NCBI RefSeq assembly: GCF_000499845.2 | Contig: NC_023749.2 | Span: 25,599,321 to 25,663,320 of the forward strand | Source: Phaseolus vulgaris | Taxonomy: Eukaryota > Streptophyta > Magnoliopsida > Fabales > Fabaceae | Reading direction: 5' to 3' | Length of the DNA: 64,000 nt | Shown: positions 10,134-21,000 of the stretch, piece by piece | How the letters are laid out: the number at the start of each line of letters is the position of its first letter | How positions within the stretch are numbered: position 1 is the stretch's first letter | Notes under the pieces: model-generated | What the model was told of the DNA's origin: nothing | Database searches by the model: none | Seen by the model: only the letters and a program-made list of their open reading frames with translations | Made by a program: the position numbers and the translations under genes

Positions 10134-11030
10134 TACTCGTGTATTGAAGGCCTTTTTTTATTTGTAACTCTTAGAATACTACTATATCTACAAGTTATTT
10201 TTTAGTTTTTCAAATATCTTTGAATATGCAATAGAATGTAACCACAGCAAAAGGAAAGGGAATAATCATAAATAATTTTCTTCTTATTCTATTTTTTTCT
10301 ATGCAATTTGTAGAAATTAAAGTCCTTAAGAGTTAGATACCAACAATCCATTATCTTACGATTGTTGAAGATCCATCCAATATGTTGAATTACTATATCA
10401 TAAACCTCATAATAATACCAAGACATATCGAAGATGACTTATAGTTGGTTATAACATAAAAATATTTATCAAGACATCTAACTCGTATAAACTTTGCCCA
10501 ACTATTATTAGAGTGAATAAAGTCCCATGTTAACTTAAGAATAGTAGTGTGGTTAACATGTTTCCATCTAGCGGGATAAACTCTATAACTGATTTAACTG
10601 TGATGAGCTTTCTTTAGTTAATGTCCTAAAATCAAACAAAAATCCTCAACAAAGTTTACAACTCACCGAGAAGGGTAATTAGCCAAAAATATATCTAAAA
10701 TTGATACAAAATTATACTTAACTAAGTTGAAAACTTGAACCTACCTCATAATGGAAAGAAGCCTTCCCTTCTATTCAACCAACTTCACATGAATGTTATC
10801 CTTCATATCCATGAAGAATTTAGACAGTGGTGTATCTTTAAACAAAGGACCCAACTATTTAAGAGGAATGAAACCTGCCAGCCACAAACTCTACTAGGGC
10901 AAGATCCAAAGACTCAAAGAAAAATGGAACTCAACAGGGACTATCAAAGGGACATTCTTACATTTCTTAGACCTTAATCTAGTTATTAAAAATTAGAATA
11001 GTATTTCATTTCTTGTAAAATAAATTGGAC
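10134..11030. other. AT-rich DNA without recognisable features
   Basis: This flanks the insertion site of A. Short ORFs only, no known motif. Probably old degraded repeat or intergenic DNA. Confidence 0.5.
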
Positions 11031-11601
11031 CTACAAAATTAGGTCAAGTGGTGTAGATTTTAGGCTTGTATTTGCCTTCAATTAGACTAGGATTAGGGTT
11101 TTTAATTCTAACTGGGGTTTAATTGAGCTCAATTTTGGCCTATCTTAAACCTTAGGTTGGTCACATGAGACCTTGCACGCCTAGGTAAACACATAGTTCA
11201 CATTGTCATCACACTTTTCATGTGACTAGCTTTGGCGCCTAGTTTTATATTCAAATCTCCCACCGTTTTGCTAGTAATTTGGTCGGACCCTTAACCTATA
11301 AATGAAGGTGTTTGGCTCATTAAAATTCAGATCAAATATAATTGAGTTATGCTGCTAAAATTTCTAATCAAACTCTCCTTGTCATCTCTCTCTAGGGTAA
11401 CCTTGTTTGATATCTCTCATTTTCTCCAAATGATTAGGCCTAACCTATCACCCTCCATACACCTCACGACACTCCAAGGCTCCGAGAGTTCTTTGCATCT
11501 CCTCCTTGACCTCCATTCTTTATTGCTTTCGCCAATCCATTCTATATTTGAAGAACCAAGTCAATCCATGGAGGTTTCAAGCTATCATTTGGTATAAGAG
11601 C
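11031..11601 (+). mobile_element. Possible relic LTR ending in a degenerate tRNA-Met primer site
   Basis: TTTGGTATAAGAGCTAAC at 11588-11605 resembles the initiator-Met primer site (TGGTATCAGAGC), with one change in the core. It follows ...CTATCA, which suits an LTR end at 11587. A TATA box (TATAAATG) lies at 11297-11304. The left LTR border is a guess, no coding region follows and no partner LTR is visible. Confidence 0.3.
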
Positions 11602-12052
11602 TAACTTACAATTCAAAGCTAAGTGTTCTTAAATTTTTATTGTGTTTGTGTTGTTAGTTGTTGAATTCCATGTTGTTCATTATATTTCCTTCATGTCTTG
11701 AATTTGTTTCATCGATCACATTGTGTTTTTAATTATTTGTTTGGTTCAATTTTACCTATTCTTCTTGAACCACCCATATCTTGAATTTAGTAACCTCTTC
11801 TGAGTAAATCGTGAAACTTTTGTGTATTTTGCTTTAAGTCTCTTTTAATTGTTCGGTTAATTCAATGTTGTTTGAGTCATTTTAATTTCTGAATCCAATT
11901 CTACAAATCTAAAGCAACACTTTTACAAAATTTGGCTTATGAATCCTTATGAATCGGGTCATGAATCTTTAAGCCACAGTTTTGTGAGAATGACCTTTAA
12001 ACAAATAATAAATCACATTAAAAAAGTGTGGCCTAAAATGTTGCCTAAAATT
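11602..12052. other. AT-rich DNA, nothing recognised
   Basis: Follows the possible relic LTR and could be its leader. No coding potential is seen. Confidence 0.4.
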
Positions 12053-12794
12053 ATGATAAAAGGTGTTGCCTAAATGTTGGCAAAAAAAAGTGTGGTCAAT
12101 TCTACAAATCTACAAATCTAAAGCAACAATTATAAAGTTACTCCTAGAGTGGGAATTTTCTTTCCTTATACTAGTAAACTTTAGCTCAAACATTGTAGTG
12201 ATTCTGATTTAGTTGGTTATTGATATTAAGAAATCTATATATGGGTTCTATGTATGCCTTGGTTCTTCTCTTATATTATGGAAATTTAAGATGTAATTCA
12301 TAGTTTCGTGAAGTTCTTCTCTGAGACTGAGTATGGTGTTCTGGCTAGTGGCACTTGTGAGATTCAATGACTCACATATTTGCTTCATGACTTTGGTATT
12401 TCTCTTAAAACATGACTTTGCTTGTGTCACAATTAAATAATTGTGGCCTAAAATGTAAATGTAATACATAGAATTTTTTTTGCGTAAATTTATGATAAAA
12501 TATGTTGCCTAAACATTGGAAAAAAAATAGGGTCTATTCTACCAGTCTAAAGCAACTATTTTAGAGTTGCTTCTGGACTGGGAATTTTCTTATCTTCTAC
12601 TACTAAACTTTAGCTTAAAGCTTTTAGTATTTCGATTGGGCTGGTTGTATTGATACTAATAAATTTATATATGGATTCTCTATATGCCTTGGTTCTTCTC
12701 TTGTATCATGGAAATTTAATAAGCAACTCATAGTTTCGTGAAGTTCTTCTGAGGCCGAGTATGGTGCTCTTGCTAGTGGCACTTGTGAGATTAA
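12053..12794 (+). repeat. Imperfect tandem duplication, period about 440 bp
   Basis: 12053-12367 and 12492-12794 match along their length. Shared landmarks are ATGATAAAA...GTTGCCTAAA, GGGAATTTTCTT, TATGCCTTGGTTCTTCTCT, CATAGTTTCGTGAAGTTCTT and CTAGTGGCACTTGTGAGATT. The copies have diverged by many substitutions, so the duplication is old. It is non-coding. Confidence 0.8.
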
Positions 12795-12799
12795 ATAAT

Positions 12800-12960
12800 T
12801 AGCAGTGGCAATGCGAGCTGGCACGCCTTGTATAGGTCCGCTCCATGTTTAGCCCGCAAAACATGGGTCGAGTTCACCCACCCCGCGTAAGGAGTGCGAG
12901 CTCATTTCACTGGCCTGCCCTGCATAAGAGGTAACCCGCGGGCCTGCAATCCAACCTGCA
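12800..12960. other. GC-rich island, possible DNA-transposon end
   Basis: Begins CAGTGGCAATGCGAGC and is rich in GCCCGC/GCGGGC-like words inside AT-rich DNA. The CAGTGGCAA start resembles hAT-type terminal repeats, but I see no inverted partner or transposase. The call is a weak resemblance. Confidence 0.25.
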
Positions 12961-14019
12961 TAAAAAAAAATCAAAAATTAAAATTTCATTAATTGTACAA
13001 AACCTTATTCCTATTACTAAAAAATTAAAATTTTATCCGTGTTTCAATTCATTCAATTAAGATAAAACTATAAATTCAAGTATGAGGCTTGTTAGAAGAT
13101 TTGATTAAAAATGTTCTTGCCGGTTGATTGGGTTGTCGGTTGACTTCAGGTTGAATAACTGTTCCCGCCGGTTGACCTGGGTTGTCTTTATGCGTGGCTT
13201 GTCCTCACGAGCTAGGGCACCTTCGTTCTGCTCTGTCTGGGAGTACCTGAAAGGAAGTGAACAAAGGGGCGCCCTCGCGGCCGTTTGCACTCCGACGATC
13301 AAGTCAGCTAGCGAGAAACATCAAAGGTCACACACCTCCGTATCGAAAACCGTGACTAGATGCTCTGAAGGTGGTCGAAAATACTGAGTAACTAATACTG
13401 TGTTGCCCTAGTTGTTTGTGCGTACAGTGGGTGCGCCGCGAAACAACTAGGGTTTACGTGTGTGTAGAACTACGAGAATTAGGTTAAAACTCGACCCCCT
13501 TTCAAATGTCCCAAGGCCCCTTTTTATACACCTTCTGCATTTAAAGCGCGTTAAAGCGCATTGAAAGCGTATAAAAATGTGCCTTGAAACATTTGATACG
13601 TAAAACGCGTACCTTATCAAAGTTTCACTAAAACATTGATGAACACGTGCTTATTGCCACGTGTTCTTCTGACTTGATCGTTATTCTACGCAAAGGGCCT
13701 CGCAGTGCCGTAACCCAACTTAGGTTTATTCCATTGTGTGAGTCCTCTATCCTCGAAGTGCATCTGGCGCGTGGGGTGACTTCCTGGGTGCTAACTCATG
13801 CCCCCCAACCCCTAGTTACTCGCCCTGGGAGTGTATCTACCTTCCTCTCGCACCATGCACCTGGTTCACCCCTGGGCATGACCCTCTCATGGGTCGTATC
13901 TATCCTGAGGGTCTCCCTGAGGTGGCGTGGGTACTTCACGAGCCAGGTTACTCCCTACTTGTACTAGAACTATGGCCTTGAAGCCACCTTTCTCTTCTCT
14001 TTGTTATTGCTCTGGGCCA

Positions 14020-14149
14020 TGCCTTAACCTCGCGACGCCTTATCTGGCGATGCCTTATCTTGGCGACGCCTAACCTAGCGACGCCTAACCTGGCGACGCC
14101 TTATCTTGGCGACACCCACACCTGGCGGCGCCTACCTTGGCGACGCCTC
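14020..14149 (-). repeat. 16-bp GGCGACGCC minisatellite in the G LTR
   Basis: About eight variants of TTATCTTGGCGACGCC follow each other in the U3 part. Related arrays are in the F LTR (34730-34830) and the I LTR (60779-60905). Confidence 0.8.
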
Positions 14150-14205
14150 ATGCGGTCAATTCATTGACTTTCTTCCTTGGGTTCCTCGAGGGGCCCCACC
14201 ATACG

Positions 14206-14243
14206 TTGACTTTGACTTTGACTTTGAATTTGACTTTGGTCAA
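14206..14243 (-). promoter_or_regulatory. Cluster of W-box cores in the G LTR U3 end
   Basis: TTGAC occurs at 14206, 14212, 14218 and 14230, with GTCAA at 14239 and another TTGAC at 14164. TTGAC is the core bound by plant WRKY factors. A similar cluster is in I (60730-60776). Stress-responsive transcription is an inference. Confidence 0.5.
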
Positions 14244-14265
14244 CGCCCGGGGACGGGACGGTACA

Positions 14266-14281
14266 CAAGCCCCCCAGTCTT
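14266..14281 (-). promoter_or_regulatory. Polypurine tract of G
   Basis: CAAGCCCCCCAGTCTT, the reverse complement of the tract found in A and B, abuts the LTR end. Confidence 0.88.
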
Positions 14282-14767
14282 GAGCTGATACTTGTTTTCA
14301 GCAAAAAGACTAAGGCCTCGCCCTATTATCCGCGTGGCACTCTAATGACGTGGCGTTTCCTGAGTGGCTGACGTGACATTCCCTTGAGCGGCTGACGTGA
14401 CATTCCCTTGAGCAGTGGACGTGACACTTCCTGAGCATCTGACGACGTAACATTCTCTGAGCGGGAAAAGTGGCGCTTTGGGTTATGCTCTGATCTCTTG
14501 ACGCGTGGCTCCATCTTACAACCAGCGCTTGGGGCTTCTTGCGCTTCAAGTTTACGCTTAATCCCTCGACACGTGGCTTTATCGCACGGTCCCGATCTAC
14601 CGCCTCTTGCTCTTCTGTCGTAACGTTTAAGTCTTCGAAATCCCGCGCTCCAACTACTATTTCATTTGCTCTTCTCATTCCCTCTATTGTTCATCTTCTC
14701 AAGCTTCCTCTGCGATCTTTGCTCTCTTCTTCGCACTTCTGATCTCCACCAAACCAGATACTCAAAG

Positions 14768-14983
14768 GTATGATCTTTCTCTTTCGACGGCTCTTCCCTT
14801 TAACTCTTGTGCTGATATAACTGCCTGGGCCTGTTTATTTCTGTTGCATTCGTGCTCTTCTTCCCCATTTCTCTGTCCCCCTTTTCTGAACTTCTTGCGT
14901 GGGTAGGGGATTCCTAGGGTTTCGTCCCATTTGCTTCTTCAAAATTCCTTCACTAAGCCTTTGCTTTTTTCTTCCTTCTTCAG
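14768..14983 (+). other. Predicted 5' UTR intron of the antisense gene (G), 216 nt
   Basis: Donor CTCAAAG|GTATGA and acceptor CTTCTTCAG|C, 15 bases before the ATG at 14999. The layout parallels A, B and E. Confidence 0.6.
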
Positions 14984-14998
14984 CTTTTTTATCAATCT

Positions 14999-15777
14999 AT
15001 GACGCGTACAAAAACAACGCCCAATCCTCCCCCACTGGTTGATTATAAGGCTCAGTACTCCTGGGCCTCAGATGAGCTCCTGGCTGAGTGCACTAGCATA
15101 ACCACCATAGAAGACGTGGTCAAGCACCAGGGTGACCCACATCTATACAACTTTAACGCCTTTTGTAGCACCCACGACTCACACATCTCTGTTCGCCATG
15201 GCACCCCTTGGGAGCCAGTCTGTGTGGACAACCAGTTTAACGGCAGGAAACCCTTTTTCTTTATGTACCAAGCGGTTTTCAAGCGCGTTGGTGTACGCCT
15301 GCCTTTCACATCCTTTGAGAGGGAGTTACTCACCGAGATCAACACAGCCCCTGCCCAGCTACACCCCAACGACTGGGCCTTCGTCAGGGCCTTTCAAATA
15401 CTATGTGGGCACCTGGGCGTCCCACCTTCAGTGGAAGTTTTCCTTCATTTCTTTGAAGTGAAGAAGCAGGGGAAGAGCCTAAGGGTAAGTTTCTCTGGAA
15501 TCGCCGGAAGGATCCTTCTAACCCTCTTCCAGAACTCCTTCAAAGGCAGGAAAGGCCTCTTTTTCAGGGTGTGTGCGAACAAACGCAACCCCACGGCTCT
15601 TGATGGGTTCCCTGTATTGGACGGAAAAGCCCAAACTGGTCAAACCCAAATCTTTAGACGAGCTATCTTCCTCTGACAGGGGGGTGTGCGAGGCCTTGGC
15701 TGGCCTGAAGATTGCCTTCAGCTCGCTGAAACTCATAGCTTGTGAGCTCAATGCACGCACCCTTTCTTCATACTTTG
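14999..15777 (+). pseudogene. Antisense gene of G, first coding exon (Transposase_28-like, one frameshift)
   Basis: Diverged homologue of the A/B/E exon. It keeps M-T-R-T-K-T-T-P-N-P-P-P at the start, R-L-P-F-T-S-F-E-R-E-L-L and Q-L-H-P-N-D-W-A-F-V. One base appears lost near 15612 (CCCTGTATTGG where F has CCTTTGTACTGG). The frame then continues in another register to the donor TTTG|GTAGGG at 15777. The phase at that donor is again 1. The gene has the opposite orientation to its element and follows the polypurine tract, as in the other copies. Confidence 0.78.
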
Positions 15778-16018
15778 GTAGGGAAAATCGCCCTTTGCTT
15801 GCCTTCTCTTTGTTTATTTTTTAATCGTGCTTTCTTTGATTCATGCATGCAATGCTTGTCTGCTTTAATTTCTATACTTGCTGTTGATCTGAGGATTTGC
15901 CTGAGTGGTAGAGTTGACGTCCTGTACTTCGAATTTCTGCGTATTGCCATATGCATTTGGTGCTTCGTTCTTCATTGATATCAGTCCTAACCTCTGTTAC
16001 CTGGTTTGTTTGGTGCAG
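15778..16018 (+). other. Predicted intron 2 of the antisense gene (G), 241 nt
   Basis: Donor G|GTAGGG and acceptor TTTGGTGCAG|CATCAG. Removal joins the two coding parts in phase 1. Confidence 0.6.
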
Positions 16019-16111
16019 CATCAGTGATGGACCCCACAACGCGAGTTGAACTGGCTAGGTCCTTGAAGGCTCGTCTTGACGCGAAGTCTGCAAAGGGTGG
16101 CGCCTCCAGTG
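16019..16111 (+). pseudogene. Antisense gene of G, last exon, truncated
   Basis: After the acceptor, about 30 codons remain (V-M-D-P-T-T-R-V-E-L-A-R-S-L). Sequence then switches to the chromovirus LTR at GGAAGGGAC. The Pro-rich and coiled-coil parts are lost. Confidence 0.65.
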
Positions 16112-17016
16112 GAAGGGACATAGTCCCAATATTCAATTTCTCTTGTAGGGATGTTGTGTGTTTATATATTGGGTTGTTTGTTTATATATTATTTAAATTT
16201 GTAAAAATATTATATTTTGATGGTTTAATATTTAAGTGTTGTTTTTTTTATGTTAATTACGCTTTTGAATGTTGTAGATCGTGTTTGGAATGATATTGTA
16301 TGATGAAGTGGTGTGGAATTGAATTCATACATTTGGGATAATGTATGGACTGATGTTGTTGTGTATTAAGTATTGATGCCTATGTGGTAACAGAGATCTC
16401 TGAGCTTCACTGATGATCTAAGTCACATAGACTAAGATATCAGGTGGTGAGAAGCTGATGGAGGATTTCATGCACACCGTGACATATGAGATGCATGGTT
16501 TGGGTTGTATTGAACTTACCCTGATCCTTTCTATTGGATTCGTTGGTAATCTTTGGATCAGGTGTTAGTCTCTGGTATGACTTACTTAATACGGGTCTTC
16601 CGGAAGACGTTGTTTGTTGAATATTCTGGATGTGTAGATCCATGTGAGATCTATGTGATTGTTTTATTGTTGAGATTTGAAGAAAATTAAATAATTTGAG
16701 AAATTGATCTTGTAATTTGGTTTTCTCTTTGGATTTAAGTGTGTATATTATAAAATTCTATTTTCACTAGCTTACCCTTGTTTTTCTTGCTGTGTTTGAA
16801 CTGCGATGACTATACTATGTACACGAGCAGATGATCATACAGGTGCAAGAGAGCCTTAGAGGTTTCAGAGTTTTATTTTGAGCTATGGATATGTAAATAT
16901 TTGTATTTCTATAAATCCTAATCATGTATTAGGAATGTTTTGAAAAACTCCAAGTTTGTATAGAAACGGGTAGAACTTTTATTGTAATAGTTATATGTAA
17001 ATTATGGGGTGTTACA
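16111..17016 (+). repeat. 5' LTR of C, left part missing
   Basis: Matches the 3' LTR from 59632 to 60484 (for example CCCAATATTCAATTTCTCTTG and GGTAATCTTTGGATCAGGTG). It ends ...GGGGTGTTACA six bases before the primer site. The first several hundred bases are replaced by element G. The 3' copy lacks about 35 bp near 16255-16290. Confidence 0.88.
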
Positions 17017-17021
17017 TTTAA

Positions 17022-17035
17022 TGGTATCAGAGCAG
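17022..17035 (+). promoter_or_regulatory. Primer binding site of C (initiator tRNA-Met type)
   Basis: TGGTATCAGAGCAG follows the LTR by five bases. Initiator-Met priming is usual for chromoviruses. Confidence 0.88.
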
Positions 17036-17456
17036 TTCATCCTTAGGATAACCTGAGGGTAGTGGGTTTATTCTCTTTCTCCTGCGTGTAGATTTTTGTT
17101 TAAGTCTAGCCTCAAAACTTAGTTAAAAGTTTCTAATAAGATGTTTGACAAAATTGTTTTTCTTGAAATCTTGTTTGTGTTCGAGTCAAGTTAATTGTTA
17201 TGAATAAAGATGGAAGTATTAAGAATGAAAAGAATCTTGATAGAGTGGTGATGGTGCACACTCATGACTAGATCAAGATTATTTTCTATCTTAATTCTAA
17301 GTAGCTAGAGTACATTTTAGAGATAAGTTTTGATTGTTTTTTTTACCTCTTTCGTGTGATTATTTCATTGAAGTTAATTTGTCTTAAAGATGTAGTTGGA
17401 AAATTTTAGTAATTTCTAACCCAATTCTTTATGTGCTTAGTAGATGGCACGTAGAG
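17036..17456 (+). other. Untranslated leader of C
   Basis: AT-rich, no ORF. Lies between primer site and the presumed gag start at 17457. Confidence 0.6.
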
Positions 17457-18376
17457 ATGATGGCAACAGCCTTGCAACAACAGAGTGCTACTATGGCACA
17501 ACAACATTAGACCGCCCTTCATGAATTAGAAACAATTAGATTAGCAGCTGAAGCATCTCAACTTCATCAACAAACCCATACCTTTAGTATGGAGGATTTT
17601 CTGAGACACAATCCACCCAAATTTAATGGCAAGGTAAATCCAGATGGAGCAAACCAGTGGGTGAGAGACATAGAAAGAATCTTTGAAGCTACTCAATGCC
17701 CTGAAGAGAGAAAGTTATCTTATGCCATCTATATGCTTATTGAAGAAGCTGAGTTTTGGTGGATAGGCATGAAGCAAATGATGGAAGATAAAGGAGAACA
17801 TGCCACTTGGGAGAACTTCAAAGTAAGATTCCTGGAGGAGTATTTTCCTGATAGTGTCAGGTATGCAAAAGAAATTGAATTCATACAGCTGAAACAAGGA
17901 AATCTTTCAGTCACTGAATATGCTACTAGGTTCAAACACCTAGCTAGATTCTACACCCTGACCATGATTGAGGCTTGGAGATGTAGAAAATTTGAGTTTG
18001 GGTTGAAGCAAGAACTTAAAGAAGTGGTGATTCCTATGTCCATTAGAGATTTCCTTGCTCTAGTGGAGAAAGCAAAAGTAGTGGAGAGTTTGAAAAATAG
18101 TAGCAGACTTTCTAAGCCTCAAGCATGCCTAAATATGAAGATAGAAAGAAACCTTATTTCAGGCCTCAATCTTATAGCAGCGGAAGACCCAGTTCTCAAT
18201 CACCACCTAGTTTCAAATGTTTTAGATGCGGTGGGCCACATGTTGTTAGATTTTGCCCTCATTCAGTGCCAAACGTTACATGTGATAGATGCCATAGATA
18301 TTGTCATGCTATGAAGGACTGTCGTGCCAGAGTTCTAGTTCCAAATATTACTGGAGTGCAGCAAAATAATAATTAA
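17457..18376 (+). pseudogene. gag of chromovirus C (stop and frameshift)
   Basis: The frame from ATG 17457 is Gln-rich, has a TAG at 17508-17510 and then runs from ATG 17589 with the gag core (P-P-K-F-N-G, W-V-R-D-I-E-R-I-F, F-L-E-E-Y-F-P). Near 18120 the register shifts. The new frame has a CX2CX3HX4C knuckle (C-F-R-C-G-G-P-H) near 18213 and a second CX2CX4HX4C knuckle near 18280, which bind RNA. It stops at 18374-18376. Confidence 0.87.
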
Positions 18377-20082
18377 AAACCCAAAGCTATTGGCAGAGTT
18401 TTTGCTATTAGTGGAGCTGAAGCTTCACAGTCTGATAGCCTTGTTAGAGGTATTTGTTCTATCCTTGGAACACAGTTATCTGTATTGTTTGATTCTGAGG
18501 CAACCCATTCTTTTATATCTTTTGATTGTGCTAAGAAACTTAAGTTACCAGTCCGAGAATTAGAAATTGAGTTGGTGGTATCTACACCAACAGAAGGTAT
18601 TATAGTAACTTCTTCCATGTGTGTTGAGTGTCCAGTAATTATAGATGGGCGGAGATACAAAATCGACATGATTTGTTTACCTCTAAAAGATTTGGAGGTT
18701 ATATTGGTGATGGATTGGTTGTCAGATAATCATATCCTTATAGATTGTGGTCGGAAGAAGTTAATTTTCCCTAAATTAGAAAGAATGCAAGTTATCTCAG
18801 CTCATCAGTTTGAGAGAGAGATACAAGAAGGTACAAAATGTTTTATGCTCATGGATTGTTCTATAGTTACTGATAAAGTACAAAAAGATATGTTTGTAGT
18901 TTAGGAGTTTATAGATGTATTTCCTGATCAGATTTCTAGACTTCCACCTAAAAGAGAGATAAAGTTTGCAATAGATTTGATTCTTGGAGCAGGCCCTGTG
19001 TCAATTTCTCCATATTGAATGGCACCAGTAGAGTTAGCTGAATTGAAGAAACAACTAGAAGACTTATTGGAGAAGCAATTCATTTGACCTGATGTTTCTC
19101 CATGGGGAGCTCCAGTGATATTAGTGAAGAAGAATGATGGTTCGTCACGCCTATGCATAGATTATAGACAATTAAAGAAGTTAACAATAAAGAATAAATA
19201 TCCTCTTCCTAGAATTGATGACCTGATGGATCAGTTGCATGGGGCAGTTGTCTTTTCTAAGATAGATTTGCGCTCAGGTTATCACCAAATTTTAGTGAAA
19301 GCGGAAGATGTTCAGAAGACTACTTTTTGATCAAGGTATGGTCACTATGAATTTCTGGTTATGCCATTTGTTGTGACTAATGCTCCAACTATTTTCATGG
19401 ATTATATGAATCGGATATTCAGACCTTTTCTTGATATGTTTGTGGTAGTGTTCATAGATGATATCTTGATACATTCTCATACAAGGGAAGAACATGCAGA
19501 ACATCTTAGAACTGTCCTGAACATTTTGAGAGAAAAACAGTTATATGCTAAACTTTCAAAATGTGACTTCTGGATGTCAGAAATACAATTTTTAGGACAT
19601 GTCATCTCTGCACAGGGAATATCAGTAGATCCTTCTAAAGTGGAGGTTGTAATTCAGTGGGAACGTCCTAAAACTGTTACAAAAATTAGAAGCTTTGTGG
19701 GGTTAGCAAGATATTACAGGAGATTTATAGAAGGCTTTTCTAAAATAGTGGCTCCTTTGACCCAATTGACTAGAAAGGATCATCCTTTTGCATGGACTGA
19801 ACAATGTGAGAGAAGCTTTGAAGAGTTGAAAATAAGGTTGACTAATGCTCTTGTATTGACAATCCCTTATACCAATCAGTCTTTTGAAGTTTTTTGTGAT
19901 GCTTCCTATCAGGGATTGGGTTGTGTTCTGATGCAAAATAAGAAAGTTGTTGCCTACGCTTCTCGTCAGTTAAAGGCGCATGAAAGAGACTATCCAATTC
20001 ATGACCTAGAATTGGCCGCAGTTGTCTTTGCTTTAAAAATATGGAGACATTTTCTTTATGGAGTTAGTTTTAATGTGTTTAG
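18377..20082 (+). pseudogene. Protease, RT and RNase H (first part) of chromovirus C
   Basis: One register carries protease (F-D-S-E-A-T-H-S-F near 18487, where E replaces the usual G), RT (L-C-I-D-Y-R at 19153, F-I-D-D catalytic box near 19456) and RNase H (F-C-D-A-S near 19890). Stops lie at 18902 (TAG), 19016, 19085 and 19328 (all TGA). The three TGA codons replace positions that are normally Arg in this family (R-M-A-P, I-R-P, F-R-x-R-Y-G), so CGA to TGA is likely. The frame is cut at 20082 by element B and resumes at 32170 in the same register. Confidence 0.88.
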
Positions 20083-20979
20083 TGTACCGCCCTGGTAGTC
20101 GGAAGTGATGACGTGGCATCGAGCTATTATATAGGCGTGTTGGATGGGACACCTGGCTGGCAGAAGGGAAGGAAGTCGGGGGGTTCGTGTAGTCGCCAGT
20201 TATTAAGTTGGCGTGCTCCGATCTCCAGCATACCTAAACCGGCGGTCACCAGGTTGAAGATGAAGTCGCCAGATGTGAACCCGGGCGACCAAGTAATTAG
20301 AGATCGCCGAAACAAGGACACCGCCGAAGATAAAGGCAGATAGTCATTTCCCAGCTGGCCAGAGGATGAGGTCGGGAGATAGCTTACTTGAACGTATACG
20401 GTGAAGCAGGTAGGGCAGATCATGAAGGCGGCCGGCGAGACCACAGGGAAGATGTGTACGAAGGCACCCGAACTCGCCACCCAGAAGAGATCACGCTCCA
20501 AGGCAGCTATGCACTGAGTTGTATCACGCATAAGTAACTTAGCCAAAAAACCTGAAGAGTAAGAAGTAGCGCCCAAGTCAAGGATGCTCCAGATGATGGC
20601 ACGTGTACAGCTGGATGCGAGCCACGTGTCCAGATGTGTAACTGCCAGGAGAGAGAAAGTGCCTAGGTATATAAGAGTTTCTAACGAACTTCTGAGGTAC
20701 GCATGCGTTTAGATTACTTCTTTTTAACTGCGAGAACGAGAGTACGCTGAGAGGGAATTTGTGCACGGTGGTTCCTTAGAGTTCTTGAGTTTTCTCTTAG
20801 TATTTGGTGGTTCAGTCGCTGACTTGGGCGTCGGAGCGTGATCGGCCGTAGCGGCGCCGTTCTGTCTTTTGCAGGTTCTTGAGGTGGATCGCGGTGAAGG
20901 ACGGAGGCTAACACGGCGTAGAAGTCGATCTAGGTTTGACGAGGCAAGGCTCCAGCGTTTCGGTCAACAGGCAGGATCA
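20083..20979 (+). repeat. 5' LTR of element B (897 bp)
   Basis: Begins TGTACCGCCCTGG right after TTTAG and ends GGATCA before the primer site. A TATA box is at 20668-20675. Confidence 0.95.
20668..20675 (+). promoter_or_regulatory. LTR TATA box (B, 5' LTR)
   Basis: TATATAAG, matched by 31856-31863 in the 3' LTR. It should drive the sense genomic RNA. Confidence 0.72.
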
Positions 20980-20982
20980 TCA

Positions 20983-20998
20983 GGCGCCCACCGTGGGG
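20983..20998 (+). promoter_or_regulatory. Primer binding site of B (tRNA-Lys type)
   Basis: GGCGCCCACCGTGGGG is complementary to the 3' end of plant tRNA-Lys(CUU) as I recall it. The base pairing with the terminal A of CCA is mismatched here but matched in element I (61894). Confidence 0.75.
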
Positions 20999-21000
20999 TC

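Larger units (their letters stand above)
13112..14265 (-). repeat. 3' LTR of element G
   Basis: On the + strand it starts TGTTC...GCCGGTTGACCTGGG and ends GGTACA at 14265, next to the polypurine tract. The inner start at 13160 matches F better, so 13112-13159 may be a partial terminal duplication. A TATAAAAA box on the - strand is at 13521-13528. Confidence 0.85.
13112..16111 (-). mobile_element. Element G: Tat-lineage remnant (3' LTR plus part of the antisense gene)
   Basis: Read on the - strand, this is the 3' end of a Tat element: antisense gene, polypurine tract, 3' LTR. LTR ends (TGTACCG... to ...GGAACA) and the Transposase_28-like exon are closest to elements F and I. The right side breaks off inside the last antisense exon at about 16111 and continues as the chromovirus C LTR, sharing GGAAGGGAC at the joint. 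The left end is uncertain: TGTTC starts occur at 13112 and 13160. Gag-pol and the 5' LTR are missing. Confidence 0.82.

Noticed and set aside
11349..11597. Protein-coding gene in the 10-13 kb gap
   Set aside because: ORFs are short, low in codon bias and without motifs.
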